Of a DNA stretch of 5,329 nucleotides, positions 1 to 4,860 are shown piece after piece. How positions within the stretch are numbered: the stretch's first letter is position 1; each line of letters opens with the position of its first letter. Under the pieces are notes generated by a model that saw only the letters and a list, made by a program, of their open reading frames with translations, was not told the DNA's origin and did no database searches. This DNA comes from JBFMAE01 sp040756085 (GTDB lineage Bacteria > Desulfobacterota > BSN033 > UBA1163). Location: NCBI GenBank assembly GCA_040756085.1, contig JBFMAE010000384.1, positions 1 through 5,329 on the forward strand. The letters are read 5' to 3'. The translations under genes and the position numbers were made by a program.

Positions 1-1
1 G

Positions 2-127
2 ACGATCCAGAGGCTCAGGGAGATTCCTGGGGTACGGGGGATTCATATTATGGCGATTGAGTGGGAGGAGAAGGTGGTGGAGATTGCCAAGGCCGCAGGT
101 CTCCTGCCCAGACCACAACTCACGTGA
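2..127 (+). CDS. metF: Methylenetetrahydrofolate reductase, C-terminal fragment (5' end outside the window)
   Basis: Only the last 41 codons are visible, read in the second frame from the window edge and closing at a TGA. The residues include PGVRGIHIMAIEWE and end in AGLLPRPQLT. This matches the end of the MetF family: the last barrel strand carries a G(I/V)H(I/L/F) motif and is followed by a helix and a short tail. MetF reduces 5,10-methylene-tetrahydrofolate to 5-methyl-tetrahydrofolate in the cytoplasm, feeding methionine synthesis or the methyl branch of the Wood-Ljungdahl pathway. The HdrC-HdrB gene 107 bases downstream, on the same strand, favours the second role, since MetF of acetogens and related anaerobes is coupled to Hdr subunits. 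The catalytic and FAD-binding parts lie upstream and cannot be checked, so the call rests on a short stretch and its neighbour. Confidence 0.75.
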   Translation, partial: TIQRLREIPGVRGIHIMAIEWEEKVVEIAKAAGLLPRPQLT

Positions 128-139
128 AAATAGAGTGAT

Positions 140-220
140 GAGTTCGGAGTTCAGAGTTCGGAGTAAAAAGGACACAATATTAAATTAAGCTCCGAACTCC
201 GAACTAAATTACTCCGAACT
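140..220. repeat. Nested inverted repeat made of AGTTCGGAGT units
   Basis: The unit AGTTCGGAGT occurs twice at 141-150 and 155-164, and its exact reverse complement ACTCCGAACT occurs twice at 196-205 and 211-220. The order lets the outer pair (141-150 with 211-220) and the inner pair (155-164 with 196-205) form one long interrupted stem around a loop of about 31 bases. The inner left unit with its next base (155-165) also pairs perfectly with 210-220, so more than one fold is possible. No T-run follows, so it does not look like an ordinary intrinsic terminator. The 19 bases at 140-158 recur exactly at 4835-4853, which marks this as a dispersed element rather than a gene-specific site. It fills most of the spacer between metF and hdrCB. 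Confidence 0.8.
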
Positions 221-223
221 GAT

Positions 224-228
224 AGGAG
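224..228 (+). promoter_or_regulatory. Ribosome binding site of the HdrC-HdrB gene
   Basis: AGGAG lies six bases before the ATG at 235, which is ideal spacing. It favours this ATG over the in-frame ATG at codon 10 (262). Confidence 0.8.
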
Positions 229-234
229 TGGAGG

Positions 235-1668
235 ATGGAGGCAGTCCGGAAACAGACAGTCATGAATGCTCAATTCGCTGAGACCGTTCGCAGAGAGACA
301 GGAGAGAACGTCTTTCTCTGCTACCAGTGCCAGAAATGTTCCTCGGGCTGCCCGGTGGTCGAGCATTTCGATCTCGCTCCCAATCAGGTGATGCGGGCGG
401 TCCAATTGGGACAGAAAGAGATGGCCCTCAATTCAAAGACCATCTGGCTCTGTGCCATGTGTGAGACCTGCGCCACCCGCTGTCCTCACGACATCAACAT
501 CACAAAGATCATGGATGTTTTAAAAATTATGGCAAAGAACGAGGGAATCGAACCAAAGGTGCCCTCTGTTCCCCTCTTCTATCAAGCTGCACTGAGAGGT
601 ATCAAATGGTTTGGAAGAATGTATGAGGCCGGTTTGATGGGAGAGATCTATCTCCGTCAAATGATGTCAGGTCAACTGAACTTCGGGCAGGTCTGGAAGA
701 ACGATATGCCATTGGCACTGAAGATGTTTAGAAACGGTAAGTTGAATTTTTTTCCAACCTTTGGAAAACCAAAATCTAAAGTGAAGGCTTCGGGGCAAAA
801 GGATGGAATCGCTTACTTCCCGGGCTGCAGTCTCCATGGAACCTCCAAAGAGTATGACCTCTCCACCCAGGCCGTATTCAACAAATTAGGAGTCTCCCTC
901 CATGAACCAAAGGGATGGGGTTGTTGCGGGACCACTCCCACCCATTCCACAGATCATTACCTTTCAACGTTGCTTCCCCTGAAGAATGTCGCTCTGATGA
1001 GAGGAGAAGGGTTTAACCATATCACCACGCCATGTCCTTCCTGTTTTCTCAGGATGCGTGTGGCATTGAAGGAGACCGAAGAGGATGAGCATTTGAGGAA
1101 AAGGATCCGCCAGGCGATCCCAAATCTTTCTTCCAATGGAATGAAGATTGAGCACCTTTTGAATACTGTCACCGAAGGGGTGGGGTACCAACAAGTGGGT
1201 TCAAAGGTTATCCATCCTCTTAAAGGGCTCAAGGTGGTTTGTTATTATGGATGCATCATTACCCGTCCTCCAAAAATCACCCAGGTGAAAGATTATGAAT
1301 ATCCCACCAATATGGATCGATTAATGAAAATGCTCGGAATCACTTCACTCGACTGGTCTTACAAAACCCGTTGCTGTGGGGTCTCACTCGGAATCACACA
1401 ACTTCCGATCGCGCTGGAGTTAAGCAGGAAGATTCTCAGGAATGCAAAGAGTGTAGGAGCGGATGCCATCGTGGTGGCCTGCCCGCTTTGTCATGTCAAC
1501 TTAGATGCCCGCCAGAAACAGATTGAAGAGGGATTTAAAGAGACCTTTCAACTGCCGATCATATACTTCACCCAGTTGATGGGATTGGCCTTCGGTTTAA
1601 AAACAGAAGAGTTGGGTCTCGACAAACACTTCGTTGATCCCTTGCCACTTCTCCATAGACTGATGTAA
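235..1668 (+). CDS. hdrCB: HdrC-HdrB fusion protein, heterodisulfide-reductase-type iron-sulfur electron carrier
   Basis: This 477-residue cytoplasmic protein joins an HdrC-like and an HdrB-like part in one chain. The HdrC part (about 1-185) has two [4Fe-4S] ferredoxin motifs of the CxxCxxCxxxCP type: Cys29/32/35/39 and Cys73/76/79/83. The HdrB part (about 190-477) has two CCG domains: Cys198, Cys230-231 and Cys267/270 (spacing 31 and 35), then Cys340, Cys380-381 and Cys416/419 (spacing 39 and 34). In characterised HdrB such motifs bind non-cubane [4Fe-4S] clusters at the thiol/disulfide site. The lengths of both parts match the free-standing subunits, so nothing looks truncated. There is no N-terminal [2Fe-2S] domain, unlike the fused TfrB subunit of thiol:fumarate reductase. 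Next to metF, the likely job is electron transfer to or from methylene-tetrahydrofolate reduction with HdrA/MvhD-like partners. That partner set is inferred and is not in the window. A free-standing disulfide reductase or another Hdr-linked oxidoreductase remains possible. The name hdrCB is a label for the fusion. Confidence 0.9.
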   Translation: MEAVRKQTVMNAQFAETVRRETGENVFLCYQCQKCSSGCPVVEHFDLAPNQVMRAVQLGQKEMALNSKTIWLCAMCETCATRCPHDINITKIMDVLKIMAKNEGIEPKVPSVPLFYQAALRGIKWFGRMYEAGLMGEIYLRQMMSGQLNFGQVWKNDMPLALKMFRNGKLNFFPTFGKPKSKVKASGQKDGIAYFPGCSLHGTSKEYDLSTQAVFNKLGVSLHEPKGWGCCGTTPTHSTDHYLSTLLPLKNVALMRGEGFNHITTPCPSCFLRMRVALKETEEDEHLRKRIRQAIPNLSSNGMKIEHLLNTVTEGVGYQQVGSKVIHPLKGLKVVCYYGCIITRPPKITQVKDYEYPTNMDRLMKMLGITSLDWSYKTRCCGVSLGITQLPIALELSRKILRNAKSVGADAIVVACPLCHVNLDARQKQIEEGFKETFQLPIIYFTQLMGLAFGLKTEELGLDKHFVDPLPLLHRLM

Positions 1669-1682
1669 TGTCCAATAGTGTA

Positions 1683-1725
1683 ACGTCGGCATTCCTGCCT
1701 GCCGGCAGGCAGGTACTGCCGACGT
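1683..1725. repeat. GC-rich nested palindrome downstream of hdrCB
   Basis: The core at 1694-1713, CCTGCCTGCCGGCAGGCAGG, is a perfect 20-base palindrome. It is flanked by a second complementary pair, ACGTCGGCA at 1683-1691 with TGCCGACGT at 1717-1725, so the whole element can form a stem with small internal mismatches. It starts 15 bases after the hdrCB stop codon. Without a following T-run it is not a classical terminator, though such a stem could stabilise the 3' end of the hdrCB message. The CCTGCCTGC core recurs at 1783-1791, which points to a dispersed repeat family. Confidence 0.8.
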
Positions 1726-1733
1726 AATGCCCT

Positions 1734-1762
1734 GATACAAACGTATTAATCAATTTTATAAT
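1734..1762 (+). promoter_or_regulatory. Possible promoter for the exporter gene
   Basis: A perfect TATAAT lies at 1757-1762 in an AT-rich stretch. Seventeen bases upstream is GATACA (1734-1739), which matches only the last half of a TTGACA box. A promoter between the two GC-rich repeats would explain separate expression of the exporter from hdrCB, but the weak -35 match leaves this tentative. Confidence 0.25.
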
Positions 1763-1782
1763 AATCAAGCTCCAAGCACCAA

Positions 1783-1828
1783 CCTGCCTGCCTTGCCTGC
1801 CCTGCCTACCGCAGGCAGGCGTAGGCAG
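1783..1828. repeat. Second GC-rich CCTGCCTGC/GCAGGCAGG repeat cluster, upstream of the exporter
   Basis: CCTGCCTGC (1783-1791) is complementary to GCAGGCAGG (1811-1819). A second pair, CTGCCTAC (1802-1809) with GTAGGCAG (1821-1828), overlaps it, so two alternative hairpins compete. Extra TGCCTGCC-like units lie between them. The sequence shares its core with the palindrome at 1694-1713 but is degenerate, as if built from several partial copies. It lies inside the probable untranslated leader, ending 25 bases before the exporter start codon. Confidence 0.7.
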
Positions 1829-1853
1829 AGATTTGGTTATTGAAATTTAATTT

Positions 1854-3215
1854 ATGCTCTTCCCTAAAATAGATCGGCGGTGGTGGGTGGCCCTCAATAT
1901 TTCTGTGGGTATCTATATGTCCACGATGGATGCAAGCATCGTGAACATCTCCCTCCCCACGATCACACAGGCCTTGAAAACCCATCTGCCGGCGGTCGCC
2001 TGGGTGGTGATAGCCTATCTCATCGTCATCACAGGATGCCTGCTGTTGATGGGGAGGCTGGCCGATCTTTTTGGACAGAGAAGGATCTATCTCTTAGGTT
2101 TTTTAACCTTCACCCTGGGTTCAGCCCTTTGTGGTTTTTCACCCACGATTTATTTTCTCATTGGCTCAAGGATGCTTCAGGGTCTGGGTGCATCTGCCCT
2201 GATGGCCAATGGTCCTGCAATCCTCACCACTGCCTTCCGGGAAGAGGATCGCGGTCAGGCATTGGGAATCATTGGCTCCGTCGTCTCCGCAGGTTTTGTG
2301 ACCGGACCTCTTGTTGGAGGGTTCCTGGTCGAACATCTGGGATGGCGATCGATCTTTTTTATTAATCTTCCAATTGGAGCTATTGGCATTTTTCTCTCTT
2401 CAAAAGTTCTGGAAACGAACAGACCGACAGACAGGGTTCGGGTGGATCTTTGGGGAGCCCTTCTCCTTTTTTTCTTCCTGACCTCCCTTCTCCTCTTTCT
2501 TAATCGAGTGGGTCTTGGATGTCTGATCCTCAGCCTGTTTTGTCTCGGTCTTTTTATCGTTGTGGAACTTCGATCCTCTTCTCCTTTAGTGGACCTCCAC
2601 CTCTTCAAAAAACGACTCTTCATCTCATCCCTTGGAGTGAGCCTCCTCTCTTTCTGGATGAGCGGTGCCCATACCTTTGTCGTCCCTTTCTTCCTTCAGA
2701 ATATTTTAGAATTTTCGCCCTCGAAAGTGGGCTTATTGATCTTTCCCGTCGCCATTACCGTGATGGTAATGGCACCCTTAGGTGGAAGGGTTTCCGATCG
2801 GGTGGGAGTAAAAATCCCGGCCACCATAGGGTTATCCCTCACCTCCCTGACCGTCTTCTCCTTTACCTTATTGAAGACCGGTGCAAGTGATTTGGACATT
2901 CTATGGAGGCAGATTCTCCTTGGCGTTGGAATCGGACTCTTCAATCCAGCCAATAACAGCGCGATTATCGGTTCCCTGCCGAGGGAGAAGGTCGGTCTGG
3001 CCTCCAGTTTTTTGGCCCTTGCGAGAAATCTGGGAATGGTGATCGGAGTTGCCTTTGCAGAGATGGTCATTGCTTTCAGATTGCCTGCGAGCCAATCGGA
3101 GAAAGGAGGAAGCCCCTCTCTTGAAAGTATTCAGGATGTCTGGAAGGTTGTCCTCATCCTCGGCCTCGCTGCGATCCTCATCTCCTGGACGAGGCAAAAT
3201 CGATCTAACCATTGA
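1854..3215 (+). CDS. MFS exporter of the DHA2 (EmrB/QacA-like) drug:proton antiporter family
   Basis: The 453-residue product is an inner-membrane protein with about 14 hydrophobic segments, starting near residues 11-31 and ending near 431-446. The first half shows hallmark motifs: MDASIVNISLP after segment 1 (Asp26), motif A GRLADLFGQRR between segments 2 and 3 (67-77) and motif C GFVTGPLVGG in segment 5 (147-156). A degenerate motif-A copy, GGRVSDRVGVK (310-320), starts the loop after segment 10. These mark a proton-driven drug exporter of the 14-segment DHA2 class; the length is slightly short for it, with compact loops. The substrate cannot be deduced, and no periplasmic adaptor (EmrA-like) gene or regulator is next to it. 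The ATG at 1854 is the first possible start, since an in-frame TAA lies at 1848-1850. No clear Shine-Dalgarno sequence precedes it, only AT-rich sequence. It ends 49 bases before rph. Confidence 0.9.
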   Translation: MLFPKIDRRWWVALNISVGIYMSTMDASIVNISLPTITQALKTHLPAVAWVVIAYLIVITGCLLLMGRLADLFGQRRIYLLGFLTFTLGSALCGFSPTIYFLIGSRMLQGLGASALMANGPAILTTAFREEDRGQALGIIGSVVSAGFVTGPLVGGFLVEHLGWRSIFFINLPIGAIGIFLSSKVLETNRPTDRVRVDLWGALLLFFFLTSLLLFLNRVGLGCLILSLFCLGLFIVVELRSSSPLVDLHLFKKRLFISSLGVSLLSFWMSGAHTFVVPFFLQNILEFSPSKVGLLIFPVAITVMVMAPLGGRVSDRVGVKIPATIGLSLTSLTVFSFTLLKTGASDLDILWRQILLGVGIGLFNPANNSAIIGSLPREKVGLASSFLALARNLGMVIGVAFAEMVIAFRLPASQSEKGGSPSLESIQDVWKVVLILGLAAILISWTRQNRSNH

Positions 3216-3248
3216 CTTCTCAAGGTGTTTTTGTGACAATAATGTCCT

Positions 3249-3253
3249 GGGAG
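3249..3253 (+). promoter_or_regulatory. Ribosome binding site of rph
   Basis: GGGAG lies 11 bases before the ATG at 3265, a little far but usable. It supports this start over the open frame's longer extension, which runs back to 3049 inside the exporter gene. Confidence 0.55.
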
Positions 3254-3264
3254 ATTTTTACGAT

Positions 3265-3990
3265 ATGAAACGTTCGGATGGAAGAGGGAACGGAGTTCTG
3301 AGGCAGGTAAAGATTACGAGAAACTATTTGAAGCATGCGGAAGGATCGGTCCTGATTGAAATGGGAGATACCAAAGTGATCTGTTCGGCCAGTGTGGAGG
3401 AGAGGGTACCGCAGTTTTTGCGAAATACGGGCAAAGGGTGGATCACGGCGGAATATTCCATGCTTCCTCGTTCCACCCACACGCGAACTTCCAGGGATTC
3501 ACTGGTGGGGCGTGGAAGTGGTCGTTCCTTTGAAATCCAGAGATTGGTCGGACGCTCCCTGAGGTCTGTAGCCGATCTTAATGGATTTGGGGAGAGGACG
3601 ATCTGGATCGACTGTGATGTCATCCAAGCCGATGGTGGGACAAGAACCGCCTCCATCACGGGTGCCTATGTCGCCCTGGTCGATGCTTTTCGGAAGATGG
3701 TGAGAAATGGGATGGTCGAGAAAATCCCCATCAAAAATTCTGTGGCCGCCATCAGTGTGGGAAAAGTGGGAGGGAAGGTGTTGCTCGATTTGAATTATGA
3801 GGAGGATTCCAGCGCTGAGGTAGATATGAATGTGGTGATGACGGGCGACGGGAAGTTTGTAGAGATTCAGGGTACCGCAGAGGAGACCGTTTTTACGAAA
3901 AAGGAGATGGATGAGTTGACGAAGATGGCCCAAAAAGGGATAAAGGAGCTGACGAGAATTCAAAAACAGTCACTGGAGGGGAAAGGATAA
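3265..3990 (+). CDS. rph: Ribonuclease PH
   Basis: The 241-residue product is a cytoplasmic, phosphate-dependent 3'-to-5' exoribonuclease of the RNase PH/PNPase fold, which normally forms a hexameric ring and trims tRNA 3' ends. Family landmarks appear in order: the N-terminal RSDGR (4-8), GRGSGRSFEIQRLVGRSLR (82-100) with Arg87 matching the phosphate- and RNA-contacting arginine near 86 in the E. coli enzyme, DCDVIQADGGTRTASITGA (116-134) with Arg127 matching the one at 126, and LDLNYEEDSSAEVDMNVVMT (174-193) with acidic Asp181 and Asp187 matching the catalytic aspartates near 178 and 184. The length is the family's usual one. I chose the ATG at 3265 because homologues begin just before RSDGR. 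It sits 49 bases after the exporter and 20 bases before rdgB, and probably shares a transcript with rdgB, a common pairing in bacteria. Confidence 0.97.
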   Translation: MKRSDGRGNGVLRQVKITRNYLKHAEGSVLIEMGDTKVICSASVEERVPQFLRNTGKGWITAEYSMLPRSTHTRTSRDSLVGRGSGRSFEIQRLVGRSLRSVADLNGFGERTIWIDCDVIQADGGTRTASITGAYVALVDAFRKMVRNGMVEKIPIKNSVAAISVGKVGGKVLLDLNYEEDSSAEVDMNVVMTGDGKFVEIQGTAEETVFTKKEMDELTKMAQKGIKELTRIQKQSLEGKG

Positions 3991-4010
3991 AACGTAAAAA
4001 TCCTTTGGAA

Positions 4011-4604
4011 ATGATTGTCGCCACTCGAAACGAAGGAAAGGTCCGTGAAATTCGGAGAGCCTTGAAAGGGTTGGGACTTCGGATCCATGCGTTGAGCGGT
4101 TTTCCAGATGTGCCCGAGATCGAAGAGGATGGAAAGAGTTTTACTGAGAATGCTTTGAAGAAGGCCCGGTTCTATTCAAAGCATTTCGGGAAATTGACCA
4201 TGGCGGATGATTCTGGATTAGAGGTTGATATTCTGAAGGGATTGCCCGGGATCTATTCCGCCCGATATGCGGGAGAAAGGGCTTCCGGTCAGGAAAATAA
4301 TCAAAAACTTCTTAGAGAGATGGAAGGCGTTCCAATTTCAAGAAGAGGGGCGAGATTTAGATGCTCCATTGCTGTCGTATCACCGGATGGAAGAGAAGCG
4401 ATTGCGGAAGGATCCTGCAAAGGGATGGTCGGATTCGAGGGAAAAGGAAGGAGAGGATTTGGATATGATCCCCTCTTCATTCTTCCTCAATACGGGAGGA
4501 CAATGGCCGAGCTTTCCCTCGAAGAAAAAAATAGAATGAGTCATAGAGGAAAGGCATTAAGGAAGTTGAAAAAGATTATTGCAGCGGCATTTAAGAAAGT
4601 TTAG
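4011..4604 (+). CDS. rdgB: XTP/dITP pyrophosphatase (Ham1/RdgB family)
   Basis: The 197-residue cytoplasmic enzyme hydrolyses non-canonical purine triphosphates (XTP, ITP, dITP) to the monophosphate and pyrophosphate, keeping deaminated bases out of DNA and RNA. Ham1 motifs are all present: ATRNEGK (4-10) with the nucleotide-binding Lys10, FTENALKKA (44-52), ADDSGLEVDILKGLPGIYSA (65-84) with the catalytic acidic pair at 66-67, GFGYDPLF (149-156) and MSHRGKAL (176-183). The length is standard for the family. The start is uncertain: the ATG at 4011 fits the family, while a TTG at 4005 would add two residues. Neither has a well-placed ribosome site, because the GGAGGGGAAAGGA purine tract at 3975-3987 lies inside the end of rph, 23 bases before the ATG. 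Translation may therefore be coupled to rph. Confidence 0.95.
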   Translation: MIVATRNEGKVREIRRALKGLGLRIHALSGFPDVPEIEEDGKSFTENALKKARFYSKHFGKLTMADDSGLEVDILKGLPGIYSARYAGERASGQENNQKLLREMEGVPISRRGARFRCSIAVVSPDGREAIAEGSCKGMVGFEGKGRRGFGYDPLFILPQYGRTMAELSLEEKNRMSHRGKALRKLKKIIAAAFKKV

Positions 4605-4681
4605 ATTTTTAGGAACGTTTAGTGCGCTGATACCGGTTAGGTTCGTTTCGGCCTTTTTTTCGGTAAGATTGTTTTTTCGTG

Positions 4682-4717
4682 AACAAACCAGACAGACAAA
4701 ATAGACCAGACAAACCA
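4682..4717. repeat. Low-complexity ACCAGACA/ACAAACCA repeat upstream of the tRNA
   Basis: ACCAGACA occurs at 4687-4694 and again 18 bases later at 4705-4712. ACAAACCA occurs at 4683-4690 and 4710-4717. The + strand here is almost free of T and poor in G, built from A, C and short GAC/CCA words. It resembles a degenerate short-unit tandem array rather than coding sequence. It ends about 20 bases before the mature tRNA and so overlaps the place where the tRNA promoter would normally be. Confidence 0.55.
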
Positions 4718-4738
4718 AATAAATGTTCTTATGGTTGT

Positions 4739-4816
4739 CGGGGCGTAGCGCAGCCTGGTTAGCGCGCCTGCCTTGGGAGCAGGAGGTCGGCCGTTCAAAT
4801 CGGCTCGCCCCGACCA
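4739..4816 (+). tRNA. tRNA-Pro(TGG): tRNA-Pro, anticodon TGG
   Basis: A complete cloverleaf of 78 bases can be drawn. The acceptor stem is CGGGGCG (4739-4745) with CGCCCCG (4806-4812), beginning with the C1 typical of bacterial tRNA-Pro. The D stem is GCGC (4748-4751) with GCGC (4762-4765). The anticodon stem is CCTGC (4767-4771) with GCAGG (4779-4783), enclosing CTTGGGA with anticodon TGG at 4774-4776. The T arm is GGCCG, loop TTCAAAT, CGGCT, with one G-T pair. Discriminator A4813 is followed by an encoded CCA (4814-4816). It reads proline CCA codons and probably other CCN codons by wobble. No clear -35/-10 pair is visible upstream. Confidence 0.98.
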
Positions 4817-4834
4817 TGCTTAGTTCAGGGTTTT

Positions 4835-4853
4835 GAGTTCGGAGTTCAGAGTT
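4835..4853. repeat. Further copy of the GAGTTCGGAGTTCAGAGTT element
   Basis: These 19 bases match 140-158 exactly, in the same orientation. A looser AGTTCAGGG unit at 4822-4830 precedes them. Here the inverted partner copies seen at 196-220 are missing, so no hairpin forms. It begins 18 bases after the tRNA CCA end. Confidence 0.8.
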
Positions 4854-4860
4854 AAGGCCG

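Noticed and set aside
140..220. The direct and inverted AGTTCGGAGT units as a mini CRISPR array.
   Set aside because: Units are only 10 bases long, spacers are 4-5 bases, half are inverted, and no cas gene is nearby.
151..405. An 84-codon minus-strand frame over the metF-hdrCB spacer.
   Set aside because: It is made of the repeat and the antisense of the HdrC cluster region; nothing in it looks like a protein family.
2255..3239. Open frames of more than 110 codons on the minus strand (2255-2623, 2696-3070, 2901-3239).
   Set aside because: They are shadows of the exporter gene, rich in Arg/Lys and low in plausibility, and without recognisable domains.
3049..3264. A 72-codon upstream extension of the rph frame, starting inside the exporter gene.
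   Set aside because: The extension overlaps the exporter in another frame, lacks family similarity, and RNase PH proteins begin just before RSDGR at 3265.
4631..4665. Possible intrinsic terminator after rdgB: a seven-T run at 4654-4660 with a TACCG/CGGTA pair around it.
   Set aside because: The only stem directly before the T-run is four weak pairs with two G-T pairs, and the TACCG/CGGTA pair encloses the T-run instead of preceding it.
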